Shown here in pieces: positions 1 through 9,170 of a stretch of 64,000 bases of DNA. Below the pieces are notes generated by a model, which saw nothing but the letters and a program-made list of their open reading frames with translations, did not search any database and had not been told where the DNA came from. The stretch lies in contig CANLNQ010000005.1 of the NCBI GenBank assembly GCA_947492525.1, forward strand, positions 124,001-188,000, read 5' to 3'. Origin of the DNA: an uncultured Granulosicoccus sp. GTDB taxonomy: Bacteria; Pseudomonadota; Gammaproteobacteria; Granulosicoccales; Granulosicoccaceae. The position numbers and the translations under genes are program-made. Numbering within the stretch: position 1 is the first letter of the stretch; each line of letters starts with the position of its first letter.

Positions 1-199
1 CGCCGCCGTAATTTGTGCAGAGTCGTCGCAGGTACAGGCTGCCGCCACGGTTCTGTGGACGCGGGTTTCACCGTGCAGGTCTGTACCATTTACAAATCGT
101 CGCACGCGTGAGCCGAGAGATTTATGCTGGGTTAAATTCAGGGGCGAGTGCGGTTGTATCAAGGCACCGCGCTTCGGTTCGCACAGATTGCACGAATGA

Positions 200-3100
200 A
201 TGGATACCAAAGCCACCAGATTGTCTGACACGACGCTCTACGTCACCATCGCTTGCGGCGACGGTGGCGCCATTGCCTTGCAGGCGTTGCTGGGTGCCGT
301 GCACGAAACGGCATCGCTTTCGCTGCTGATCGTCTCCAATACCGGCGATATGGATCCGGTCGCGCTGGCAGACGTGATACCCCCCGATTCCCGAATGCGG
401 ATCATCACGCCGCTGGATGGCGCTCGAGTGGTCGCGAATGGTCTCTATCTGATGGGGCCCGAGAATGATCTGGTGGTCGAACATGGCTGTTTTCGGCGAC
501 TGTCCGATCAGGAGATGTCGGCGGATGAGGCCGTCTCTCCAGTAGACAGGTTCTTCACGGCGTTGGCAGCGGATCAGAAGCAGCGAGTGGTCGGCGTCAT
601 CCTGTCAGGCTCGGGAAACGACGGCACGCTGGGGTTGAAAGCCATCAGCGACATGGGAGGCATGACCATGGTGCAGCGCGCCGAAACCGCGGTATCCGGC
701 ACCATGCCCGGATCGGCCTGTGAAGCCGGTATCGCCGATCATGTGATGACTGCCGAACAGATTGCGCGCGAACTGATTGTCTATTCGAGACACTGTCACG
801 CGCCATCTTCTGCGGATTCGAGTACCACGGCAGATCAGATCAAGGCGGCCATCCCGTCCATCGCCCGCATCCTGCAGCAGCATACCGGACACAATTTTCA
901 GCACTACAAGCCGCAGACGCTCAAGCGACGCATCCAGCGACGCATGAATGTGCTGCACCTGACTGACGTGGCTGATTATCGCAGTGTGTTGCTCTCCGAT
1001 GCTGAAGAGGTACAGGCCCTGTTTCGCGATCTTCTGATCGGCGTGACGTCCTTTTTTCGCGATGAGGACGTGTTCGCCACCCTGACGCGCAAAGCCTTCG
1101 CCAATCTGTTCGATGGCAAGGGCAGTGGCGATACCGTACGCATATGGGTGGCGGGTTGTGCCAGCGGAGAGGAGGCCTACACCCTCGGCATGCTGGTCTG
1201 CGAATACCTGAGCGATGTGGAGGACAAGCCTGCCATCAAGATATTCGCCAGTGATATCGATGAGCAGGCGCTGGCCAAGGCTCGACTGGGCATCTACTCG
1301 CAGGATATTGAAAAGGAGGTGTCCACCGAGCGATTACAGCGCTTCTTTCGCAAGGATGGTCAGCATTACGTGGTCCGCGACACCTTGCGTGAGATGTGCC
1401 TGTTCTCCACGCACAATGTCATTGCCGATCCACCGTTTTCCAATCTGGATCTGATCTCCTGCCGCAATCTGTTGATCTATCTGGGCGGGCATCTGCAGGA
1501 GAAACTGATCCCGGTGTTTCACTACGCCTTGAAGCCCGGTGGCTATCTGTTGCTCGGCACGTCCGAGAATCTGCAGTCTCACAAGGATCTGTTCAAGCCT
1601 GTGCATGAAAGGCATCGCCTGTCGCGGCGGCGCGATGTCAATCATTCGCTTGCCAGCCTGCCCGACCCTCAAGGCGGCAGGGATCTCGCCGCAGGCAGCG
1701 TCGTGGCACCACCCGATCTGGGCACCATTGCCCAGCGTATCATCATGGATGAGTTCACGCCACAGTGGGCTATCGTCAACGATGATTTTCAGGTCCTGGA
1801 GCTGTCTTCGAACGCCTCGAGGTATCTGCAGATCGGAGCCGGCACCTTCCAGAACAACATCATCCGGCTGGCCAGGGACAGCCTGCAACCGGGACTGCGC
1901 AGTTGCCTGCGACAGGCCCGTGAATCACGGGAAAAGATCGTCCACGATCGTATGTTGATGAGGGTCAAGAATGGTCTGAGGCGCGTGACGTTGACAATAC
2001 AACCCATGCCTTCGCTCGGTGCCGATGAAGAGCTGCTGATGGTCATCTTTCAGGAGTCCGAAGTGCCGATGACCGCAGACAGAGAGCCGCTGACGATCGA
2101 GAGGCAGGACACTGTGCAACTCTCGCAGAACATGATCGTCAAGCTGGAACAGGAGCTGTCGACGACGCAGGCAGATCTGGAGCGTACGGTGCAGGACCTG
2201 GAAGCTGCCAACGAAGAACTGAAGTCATCCAACGAGGAGCTGCTGTCCATCAACGAAGAGCTGCATACCTCCAACGAGGAGCTCGAGGCGTCGAAGGAGG
2301 AGCTGGAAATCAGCCATCGCTCGGTGGAGCGAGCCAATGATGACCTGGAGAACCTGCTGACAAGCAGCCAGATGGCTACCCTGTTTCTCGATGATGAACA
2401 TCGGATCAGATTGTTCACGCCGGCCGTGTCCAGCATCTACAACCTGATCAGTTCGGACCTGGGCCGCTCCATCGAGCATGCGACTCACAATGCCCGGCAC
2501 ATGCCGGCCCTGCCACGACGCGAGGACCTGGGGGACGAGGCCGACGAGATCGAGGTCCATACGCGTGATGGCCGCTGTTTTCTGCGCCGGGTGCTGCCGT
2601 ATGTGCGAACCGGCAATCTGCCCAGTGGTATCGTGGTGACTTTCACCGACATCACGCAATCGATTGCCGCGGAGCAGTTCACGCGAAATATCATCGATAG
2701 TCTGCGCAGTTTCGTGGGTGTGTGCTCGATCGATGGCATCCTGCTGCAGGCCAACGAGTCAGCGCTCACGGCCGCTGGTGTAGCCAGCGAGACTGTCATC
2801 GGCAAACTGTTTCGCGAAACGCCCTGGTGGGCAGACAAGCCTGAATCCCAGGCCATGCTCGACAAGGCCATCGAACAGGCCGCCGCGGGTGAGAACTCGC
2901 GTTTCGATGTCGAGATCAATCTGCGCGATGGCGAGACAGGCATCGTCGATTTCCAGATCGAGCCCATGCGTGCAGCGGATGGCACGGTGACGCACCTGAT
3001 TCCCTCGGCAATCGACGTGACCCACCGTCGCCAGATGGAGGTTGCCCTGGAGCTTGCCGAGTTGAAGAGCCGTTCTCTGTTGCAGGAGATCGAGGATATC

Positions 3101-5020
3101 TACAACACGGCCCCCATCGGTCTGTGTGTGCTGGACAGAGATTTGCGCTGGACGCGCATCAACAAGCACATGGCAGAGATCAACGGATTGTCTGCTGCCG
3201 AGCATATCGGCAGGCATGTCGCAGAAGTACTCCCCGATATTGCCGAACAGGCCCTGCCGCTGCTGCACGAGATTCTCGATACCGGCAAGGCCATTCGCGA
3301 TATTCCGCTGACCGGAACCACGCCGGCGCAACCGGGGGTGGAGCGTCACTGGGTGGAGAGCATGATTCCGGTCAGGGACCAGAACGATGAGGTGGTGGGC
3401 ATCAATATCGTGGCCGAGGAAGTGACTCACCGGCGCAAGTCCGAGGAGCGACTGCGGGTGTTGAAACTGCAAGCTGACGAGGCGCGTGAGCAGGCCGAGA
3501 ATGCCAATCGCTTCAAGAGCGAATTCCTGGCGAACATGAGTCATGAGATCAGGACACCGATGACCGCGATTCTCGGTTATGCGGATCTGCTGGAAAGCCA
3601 TCTGAATGACCCTGACAACCTGCAGAGCGTGCGTACCATCAAGCGCAACGGGCGTTTTCTGATCAATCTGATCAACGATATTCTGGATCTGTCGAAAATC
3701 GAGTCGGGCAAGCTGGAGCTTGAGCTGGTGCCGGTGTCACCCGTGGACATCATCGAACAGACACTGGACATGATGCAGCTGCAGGCAGATCGCAAGCAGC
3801 TGGACCTCGGGGTGGAGTATCTGAGCAAACTGCCGGTCACTCTGGAAACCGATCCGACTCGTCTGCGGCAGATTCTGGTCAATCTGACGGGCAATGCCGT
3901 CAAGTTCACCCAGACCGGCGGAGTGACGCTGCGCATCGATTACCAGAGCTCGCCGCAGCCTTGTGTGCTTTTTCATGTCACCGATACCGGGATCGGCATG
4001 ACAGAGGCTCAGCAAAGGGAAGTCTTTGCCGCCTTTCGGCAGGCCGATTCTTCCATTTCACGTCGTTTCGGCGGCAGTGGTCTGGGTCTGGCCATCAGTC
4101 AGCGGCTGGCATCCAGCCTTGGCGGGAGTATCTCTGTAGAGAGTAAGCTGGGGCATGGCAGCACACTGACACTGAGTTTGCCCGCGGGTGATCTGGACGA
4201 TATCGTGTTGGCTACACCGGTCAAACGTGAGGTCAGCGAATCGGCGGAACCGCTGCAGCTACCGGACTTGCCTTATCGACTGCTGGCCGTGGATGATCGA
4301 CGCGATGTATTGCACGTGGTGCAGCACATCCTGGAAGATGCGGGCGCTCAGGTCAGTACTGCTTCAGGTGCCGCAGACGCCTTCGAGAAAGTCGCTGAGG
4401 CCGAATCCGCAGGCAAGGGCTTCGAGGCCATCGTGCTGGATATGCAGATGCCCGAGATCAACGGTTATGATGCGGCTACCCGACTGCGCGAGCAGGGGTT
4501 CAGACACCCGATCGTGGCCCTGACGGCCAATGCCATGAAAGGGGAGAGGGAAAAGTGTCTGAAGGCAGGTTGCACCGATTATCTGACCAAGCCGATCGAC
4601 AAGCATCTTCTGATCGAATCCCTGCACCGACAGATCAGTGAGAAGCGCGGTGGCAAGGCCGAAAGCTGTGCCGCGCAGTGTGTGCTGCTGGTCGAAGATC
4701 ATGAGGAATCTGCCAGGATCATGAAGCGACTGCTGGAGCGCTCCGGCCATACGGTACACATGGCGCATTCTGCGGCGCAGGCCATGTCACTGCTCGAATC
4801 GATCGAGCCGGATGTGGTCCTGTCAGATATCGGTCTGCCGGATGAAAACGGCTATGCGCTCGTGACCCGCATGCGCCAGATACCGGGCTTGCAGAATGCG
4901 CGGTTTGTTGCCCTGACGGGCAGCACGGAACTGGATGAGCAGCATCGCAATCTGTTTGACCACCACATGACCAAGCCGGTCGAGATAGACAATCTGCGCA
5001 GCTATCTGCAGCAGCACTGA
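200..5020 (+). CDS. CheB-CheR-PAS hybrid sensor histidine kinase with two receiver domains
   Basis: This 1606-aa cytoplasmic signalling protein reads, in order: CheB-like methylesterase fold (about 12-200), CheR methyltransferase (about 210-460, with the SAM-binding stretch GCASGEEAY near residue 320), a coiled coil rich in NEEL repeats (about 640-715), three PAS domains (about 720-1085), HisKA with phospho-acceptor His1115 in MSHEIRTP, HATPase (N-box, DTGIGM, GGSGLGLAI) and two receiver domains with Asp1414 and Asp1543. The CheB active site is broken: the Ser of the usual GxSxGG loop is Gly20 and the His of the usual VQH motif is Asn47, while Asp141 remains. The CheR motif is intact. The ATG follows an in-frame TGA directly, so no upstream extension is possible; no good Shine-Dalgarno is visible. 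No che or MCP genes lie nearby, so the input and output are unknown. Confidence 0.93.
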   Translation: MDTKATRLSDTTLYVTIACGDGGAIALQALLGAVHETASLSLLIVSNTGDMDPVALADVIPPDSRMRIITPLDGARVVANGLYLMGPENDLVVEHGCFRRLSDQEMSADEAVSPVDRFFTALAADQKQRVVGVILSGSGNDGTLGLKAISDMGGMTMVQRAETAVSGTMPGSACEAGIADHVMTAEQIARELIVYSRHCHAPSSADSSTTADQIKAAIPSIARILQQHTGHNFQHYKPQTLKRRIQRRMNVLHLTDVADYRSVLLSDAEEVQALFRDLLIGVTSFFRDEDVFATLTRKAFANLFDGKGSGDTVRIWVAGCASGEEAYTLGMLVCEYLSDVEDKPAIKIFASDIDEQALAKARLGIYSQDIEKEVSTERLQRFFRKDGQHYVVRDTLREMCLFSTHNVIADPPFSNLDLISCRNLLIYLGGHLQEKLIPVFHYALKPGGYLLLGTSENLQSHKDLFKPVHERHRLSRRRDVNHSLASLPDPQGGRDLAAGSVVAPPDLGTIAQRIIMDEFTPQWAIVNDDFQVLELSSNASRYLQIGAGTFQNNIIRLARDSLQPGLRSCLRQARESREKIVHDRMLMRVKNGLRRVTLTIQPMPSLGADEELLMVIFQESEVPMTADREPLTIERQDTVQLSQNMIVKLEQELSTTQADLERTVQDLEAANEELKSSNEELLSINEELHTSNEELEASKEELEISHRSVERANDDLENLLTSSQMATLFLDDEHRIRLFTPAVSSIYNLISSDLGRSIEHATHNARHMPALPRREDLGDEADEIEVHTRDGRCFLRRVLPYVRTGNLPSGIVVTFTDITQSIAAEQFTRNIIDSLRSFVGVCSIDGILLQANESALTAAGVASETVIGKLFRETPWWADKPESQAMLDKAIEQAAAGENSRFDVEINLRDGETGIVDFQIEPMRAADGTVTHLIPSAIDVTHRRQMEVALELAELKSRSLLQEIEDIYNTAPIGLCVLDRDLRWTRINKHMAEINGLSAAEHIGRHVAEVLPDIAEQALPLLHEILDTGKAIRDIPLTGTTPAQPGVERHWVESMIPVRDQNDEVVGINIVAEEVTHRRKSEERLRVLKLQADEAREQAENANRFKSEFLANMSHEIRTPMTAILGYADLLESHLNDPDNLQSVRTIKRNGRFLINLINDILDLSKIESGKLELELVPVSPVDIIEQTLDMMQLQADRKQLDLGVEYLSKLPVTLETDPTRLRQILVNLTGNAVKFTQTGGVTLRIDYQSSPQPCVLFHVTDTGIGMTEAQQREVFAAFRQADSSISRRFGGSGLGLAISQRLASSLGGSISVESKLGHGSTLTLSLPAGDLDDIVLATPVKREVSESAEPLQLPDLPYRLLAVDDRRDVLHVVQHILEDAGAQVSTASGAADAFEKVAEAESAGKGFEAIVLDMQMPEINGYDAATRLREQGFRHPIVALTANAMKGEREKCLKAGCTDYLTKPIDKHLLIESLHRQISEKRGGKAESCAAQCVLLVEDHEESARIMKRLLERSGHTVHMAHSAAQAMSLLESIEPDVVLSDIGLPDENGYALVTRMRQIPGLQNARFVALTGSTELDEQHRNLFDHHMTKPVEIDNLRSYLQQH

Positions 5021-5027
5021 CGGATTT

Positions 5028-5061
5028 GGCAAGGGTGCTGCCTGGACGCAGCACCCTTGCC
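5028..5061. terminator. Bidirectional hairpin between convergent genes
   Basis: A perfect 13-bp stem (5028-5040 with 5049-5061) and an 8-nt loop lie between the convergent hybrid kinase and mscS stop codons. There is no T-tract on either side, so it is a hairpin with probable terminator function rather than a canonical intrinsic terminator. Confidence 0.65.
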
Positions 5062-5072
5062 GACCCGACAAT

Positions 5073-5987
5073 CTACTCGGTTTGTTCGCCTTCCTGCCGT
5101 ATGGGCAGCGGCTCCTTGAACGTCAGAGTGCGATAGGGGAATGGTATCTCGATACCGGCCTTGTCCAGTGCGCTCTTGACGGCCGTGACAACCTCACCGG
5201 TTGAACGTCGCACACCCAATGGCGTGGAGTCCGTCCACCACGCAATCTCTATGTCGATACTGCTGCTGCCGAAGGCTTTCGGGAAGACCTGCACAGGCTT
5301 GTCCTCTGTCAGGGTCTTGCAGCGATTCACGGCCTGAGTGATGACTTCGACCGCTTCTTCCACATCCACATCGTAGGCAACCCCTGTGGTCAACATGACC
5401 CGTCTGCTGGCCTGGCTGGTCAGGATTGTCACGGGGTTCTTGAACAGGAAGGAGTTGGGTACCACGGTCAACTCGCCGTTGTTCTCCCTGATATAGCTCA
5501 TGCGGATCAGGATTTTTTCCACCTTTCCGACCAGACCTTCGCACTCGATGTAGTCACCGCGCTCAAACGGAAATCGCCAGAGTATGAGTATGCCGGCGAA
5601 GAAATTTTCGAAGATGTCTCTGAATGCCAGACCCACGGCAATGGAGACCAGACCCAGCCCACCCAGTGCCTTGCTGGGGGTCAAGCCCGGAAACAACACG
5701 ATGGCCGTGAACAGCAGGCCGGCCACCCAGACGACGATGCTGAGCAACCGGACAATGAGTTCCTTGACCGAATCGCGCTTGCTCCAGTTCTTCAGCAATC
5801 GGGTGCCGAAGGCCGATACAAGCCTGGCCAGGCCCCACGTCAGCAACAAGGTCAGCAGAGCGCCCACGAGAAACGGCAGATGCTCCACGAAGTCCCTGAC
5901 GATCTCGCCCAGCGTGGCCAGAGCGGTCGATTGAACTTCTTCAATGGAATCGATTGATTCCAGTGTGCTGACGTCCTCGGATTCCAT
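5073..5987 (-). CDS. MscS-family small-conductance mechanosensitive channel
   Basis: The product is a 304-aa inner-membrane protein of the MscS fold that should open on membrane tension and release solutes on hypo-osmotic shock. Three hydrophobic helices are visible near the N-terminus. The third is the Gly/Ala-rich pore helix (LGLVSIAVGLAFRD), followed by the conserved cytoplasmic beta domain (ERGDYIE, VVPNS). Length matches the minimal MscS class (E. coli MscS 286 aa). I chose the ATG at 5987 because AGGAG stands about 10 nt upstream; the open frame continues to 6065 but that extension has no family similarity that I recognise. The gene is convergent with the hybrid kinase and they share the hairpin at 5028-5061. 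Confidence 0.9.
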   Translation of the reverse strand: MESEDVSTLESIDSIEEVQSTALATLGEIVRDFVEHLPFLVGALLTLLLTWGLARLVSAFGTRLLKNWSKRDSVKELIVRLLSIVVWVAGLLFTAIVLFPGLTPSKALGGLGLVSIAVGLAFRDIFENFFAGILILWRFPFERGDYIECEGLVGKVEKILIRMSYIRENNGELTVVPNSFLFKNPVTILTSQASRRVMLTTGVAYDVDVEEAVEVITQAVNRCKTLTEDKPVQVFPKAFGSSSIDIEIAWWTDSTPLGVRRSTGEVVTAVKSALDKAGIEIPFPYRTLTFKEPLPIRQEGEQTE

Positions 5988-6319
<332 letters not shown>

Positions 6320-7306
6320 TCAGTCCGTGGAGGGTGACGGGGCAAGCGTATCGGCAACGATGGCACCGCGTTGTCCCATCGGACGGTCAGGGCCAAGTGT
6401 CGTGTCGTGGCGGGTCTGGTGCTCCATTTCCGCATTGAGCGCGGCGCCCAGTATGATGGCGTAACTGCTGATGAACAGCCACAGCAACATGACAACAATG
6501 GCACTCAGTGCTCCATAGGTTTCGTTATAGCTGCCGAACTGGCTGGCATACAGGGAGAACAGCGCGGATCCCGACAGCCACATGAGGGTCGCGACGACAG
6601 CACCGGTAGACAGCCAGCGCCACTTGGCCGGCCGACGAGCCGGTGCAAAGCGGTACAGGGTAGCAATGGCCAGGGAGACCACGGCCACGAAGACCAGCCA
6701 CCGCACGATCGGCACGAACATGTTCCACCATTCCGGCAGCGTGAACAGGGCTGTGATCGAAGGCAGGACAACCAGCAGAATCAGAATGACAACCATGAAC
6801 ATGACCGCCGCTGCCGTCATCAGATAAGTCACGATGTTGAGCTTGATGAAACCGCGTGTTTCCGGCTCCTGGTAGGCAACGCCAATGGCGCGTGTGAGTG
6901 CGTCCACGCCCTTGTGCGCACTCCATATGGCCAAAAGAATGCCGCCGATCAATTTGATGCTCAGTCCTTCACTGGGTCGTGAACTCAGTGTGCTCAATTG
7001 CTCGTCGAAGATGCTCATGACGTCGCCGGGTAGAAAGGCCTGAGCCTTGTCCAGATGCTCGGCCACGGTCTGAGGGTCTGCCAACAGAGCATAGGTGGTC
7101 ACGATCGCAGCCAGAGCCGGAAAGATGGCGAGCAGGGAGTAGAAGGCGACACCCGCGGCGAGTATCGAGATGTTCTGCTCGCCGATATTGCTGAACAGTC
7201 GTCTGGCGATGTCCCACCATCCCTTCACAGTGATGCGATAGGGCACTCGAGCTTGTCGGCCTCTGGCGTTCTTGTCGATCATGGACTCTGTTGTCGGTTT
7301 CTGCAC
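6320..7306 (-). CDS. YihY/BrkB-family inner-membrane protein
   Basis: A 328-aa integral membrane protein with about six hydrophobic segments. The family signature is visible in the first membrane segment (ISILAAGVAFYSLLAIFPAL) and in the later WRWLSTGAVVATLMW and SYNETYGALSA stretches. The family was once annotated as ribonuclease BN or virulence factor BrkB, but its biochemical role is unsettled and I assign none. The start could be the Met at 7306 or the Met nine codons later (7282). The C-terminal tail is charged and low complexity. It is divergent from the small protein at 7433. Confidence 0.88.
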   Translation of the reverse strand: MQKPTTESMIDKNARGRQARVPYRITVKGWWDIARRLFSNIGEQNISILAAGVAFYSLLAIFPALAAIVTTYALLADPQTVAEHLDKAQAFLPGDVMSIFDEQLSTLSSRPSEGLSIKLIGGILLAIWSAHKGVDALTRAIGVAYQEPETRGFIKLNIVTYLMTAAAVMFMVVILILLVVLPSITALFTLPEWWNMFVPIVRWLVFVAVVSLAIATLYRFAPARRPAKWRWLSTGAVVATLMWLSGSALFSLYASQFGSYNETYGALSAIVVMLLWLFISSYAIILGAALNAEMEHQTRHDTTLGPDRPMGQRGAIVADTLAPSPSTD

Positions 7307-7432
7307 ACGCGGATTTCAACACGGCGAGTGCCGTGCACGGCTGGCAGACGCCCTGTCTTGTAGGATTTACAGTCTTCAAGGCAGCGTATCGCTTTGCCGT
7401 AGCCTGAGCACAGTCTTAACGGAGAAGCAAGT

Positions 7433-7939
7433 ATGGTTGATAAACTCGTATTTTCGGTAAACAACGCCGAGCAGGGTAGAGAAGTCGTGTCGCTACTGAA
7501 AGCAGAGGGTGTGGATGATTCCTGCATCAGCGTCATCGGCAAGGAGGCTCAGCAACTTGACGACATGCCTGATCCCGGAGAGTTCGAGAACGATGTGGTG
7601 CCGGCCACAAAGCGAGGCGCCCTGGTCGGCGGTGCAACCGGCTTGATAGCGGGACTCGGTGCGGTGGTCATTGCTCCGGGGCTGGCTCTGGGAGGGGCCG
7701 CCCTTGCGTTGGCCACTGCCGGCGGTGCAACATTCGGCGTGCTTGCCTCCTCACTGATCGGTTCGTCGGTGCCGCATAGTCAGCTGCGTGAATTCGAGGA
7801 GGCTATTGCACGCGGCGAGTTGTTGATGGTGGTCGAGCTCAAGGAAGGTCAGCGCGTTGAGCTGCACAGTCTCCTGCATCGAGAATTTCCGAATATTCGG
7901 TTCCACGGCGAAATCGACGCGATACCGCCGGTGGTCTGA
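7433..7939 (+). CDS. Small stress-type protein with glycine-zipper segment
   Basis: A 168-aa protein in three parts. The N-terminal 45 residues resemble the alpha/beta fold of YflT/general-stress-17M-like proteins (KLVFSVNNAEQGREVVSLLK). A Gly/Ala-rich hydrophobic hairpin (about 65-112, GALVGGATGLIAGLGAVV) looks like a glycine-zipper membrane segment. The C-terminal tail ends in a short beta-like stretch. GGAG stands about 9 nt before the ATG. A stress or membrane-association role is inferred from family resemblance only, and no catalytic residues are visible. The gene stands alone, divergent from yihY and convergent with the DsbA-family gene, with two hairpins between. Confidence 0.75.
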   Translation: MVDKLVFSVNNAEQGREVVSLLKAEGVDDSCISVIGKEAQQLDDMPDPGEFENDVVPATKRGALVGGATGLIAGLGAVVIAPGLALGGAALALATAGGATFGVLASSLIGSSVPHSQLREFEEAIARGELLMVVELKEGQRVELHSLLHREFPNIRFHGEIDAIPPVV

Positions 7940-7957
7940 TCAGGGTCTGAAACCGTC

Positions 7958-7978
7958 ACTGCACTGTCGCGGTGCAGT
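7958..7978. terminator. Hairpin downstream of glycine-zipper gene
   Basis: A 7-bp perfect stem ACTGCAC/GTGCAGT with a 7-nt loop, 18 bp after the stop codon at 7939. It is the first of two adjacent hairpins in the convergent gap. Confidence 0.5.
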
Positions 7979-7993
7979 CCACGAGCGTGATAG

Positions 7994-8015
7994 TCCCGTG
8001 GCAAGCGCCACGGGA
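7994..8015. terminator. Second hairpin in convergent gap
   Basis: An 8-bp perfect stem TCCCGTGG/CCACGGGA with a 6-nt loop, 26 bp before the end of the minus-strand DsbA-family gene. It could terminate either strand; no T-tract is present. Confidence 0.5.
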
Positions 8016-8040
8016 GTCCTGCAGAGGGGTCTTGTACCGA

Positions 8041-8679
8041 TCAGGCGTTGGCAGACTCGGCTTCGACCTGCTTAAGCGCGGCACTGAAATTCTCCACCCC
8101 TTGTGCACCACTGAGCAGGTACTTCTCCTCAAGAATCACGGCAGGAACGCCGTGGATTCCACGAGAGACCCACAACTTCTCGTTTTCCCGGACGATCTCG
8201 GCATAGCGCTGGTCTTCCAGCACAGCGGCGGCCTCGACCGCGTCGAGTCCCACGCTGGCCGCCCGTTCCACCAGCACCTTGCGGTCGCTGACGTCGAGCT
8301 CTTCGGTGAAGTAGGCCATGAACAATGATTGCTTGAGCTCGTTCTTCAATCCCCTGGTATCCGCCCAGTGCATCAATTGATGGGCATCGTAGGTGTTGCG
8401 GATATGCGAGTCTTCGCTGAAATTGAAATCGATACCGAGCTCGGCACCCACCTGAACGAGCTGCTGTCGGTTCTTGTCGCTGTCCTCGGCGCTGGAGCCG
8501 TACTTGCGCATGACATGATCTCGCAGTTGCTCGCCTTCCGCAGGCATGTCCGGGTTCAGCTCGAAAGGGTGCCAGTGAATCTCGGCTTCGATACCGGTCT
8601 GTTCAAGGGCTTGCTGCAGTTGTCGGTAGCCGATGATGCACCAGGGGCAGACTACATCGGAAACAATATCTATCTTCAT
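8041..8679 (-). CDS. DsbA-family (FrnE-like) thiol oxidoreductase
   Basis: A 212-aa cytoplasmic thioredoxin-fold protein. It opens MKIDIVSDVVCPWC, in which CPWC is the redox-active CxxC, and has the all-helical insertion of the FrnE/2-hydroxychromene-2-carboxylate isomerase group followed by GIHGVPAVILEEKYLLSGAQ, containing the cis-Pro loop. No signal peptide is present when the Met at 8679 is used. The frame extends upstream to 8817 through the repeat region, but that extension is unlike the family and was rejected. The role is disulfide exchange or isomerisation on unknown substrates. No clear Shine-Dalgarno precedes the ATG. Confidence 0.88.
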   Translation of the reverse strand: MKIDIVSDVVCPWCIIGYRQLQQALEQTGIEAEIHWHPFELNPDMPAEGEQLRDHVMRKYGSSAEDSDKNRQQLVQVGAELGIDFNFSEDSHIRNTYDAHQLMHWADTRGLKNELKQSLFMAYFTEELDVSDRKVLVERAASVGLDAVEAAAVLEDQRYAEIVRENEKLWVSRGIHGVPAVILEEKYLLSGAQGVENFSAALKQVEAESANA

Positions 8680-9170
8680 GAGGGGAGGTCCGGTTCGGGG
8701 TTCTGGGTCAGTCGACCGTCGAATCATCGCTGCTGCGACTCTGACGCGATTGATTAATGGCGACTCGAGGCCGGGCAGATCAAACACAGAGTCTGGGGTT
8801 GATCGAGGCTGACTCAAGGTCCGTCCCCAGCGGGTCCGACCTCAGCGCGCGAGTACGGTCCAGCCCCGACGAGTGAGGCTGACCCCCGGTTCGACGCGAG
8901 CCAGCAGGGCTCGAAGCAGCCAGGGTCCGACCCCGTGTCAAGGTCCGACCACAAGGCGAGGTCCGACCCCAGGGTGAGGTCCGACCCCCGGCTTTCCGGG
9001 GTCGGTCTCGCTGTGAGTCCTGAACAGAGGCTGAGGCAGTGATCTGTCTGCAGTAAGGGTGCCCGCGAAGCGCCATCTGTTTCTCACTACGGGCCGCAGG
9101 CACGCGCCGTGTGTCCCATTGCGGTTTGGTCAGGGTACACTGGCCGCATTGCAACCATCCAGTTCGCTTC
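8680..9170. other. Intergenic region with degenerate GGTCCGACC repeats
   Basis: The 491 bp between the divergent DsbA-family gene and the BMP transporter operon contain a cluster of short repeats (8817-9009) and no plausible gene. The promoters of both flanking genes must lie here, but I could not place them. Confidence 0.6.
8817..9009. repeat. Cluster of GGTCCGACCCC-type repeats
   Basis: Seven direct copies or variants of the 11-12 bp motif RGGTCCGACCCC occur near 8817, 8832, 8855, 8923, 8941, 8959 and 8977, with an inverted copy at about 8998. The last direct copy and the inverted copy form a hairpin (8981-8991 with 8996-9005, one bulge). The same core forms the terminal inverted repeats of the element at 41877-42000. 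The cluster resembles a decayed REP/BIME-type array. Confidence 0.7.

Noticed and set aside
1-199. Coding frames left of the hybrid kinase
   Set aside because: Short frames have no recognisable product; an in-frame TGA directly precedes ATG 200.
8680-8817. N-terminal extension of the DsbA-family protein
   Set aside because: The extension has no signal peptide or similarity, whereas the family begins at MKIDIVSD.
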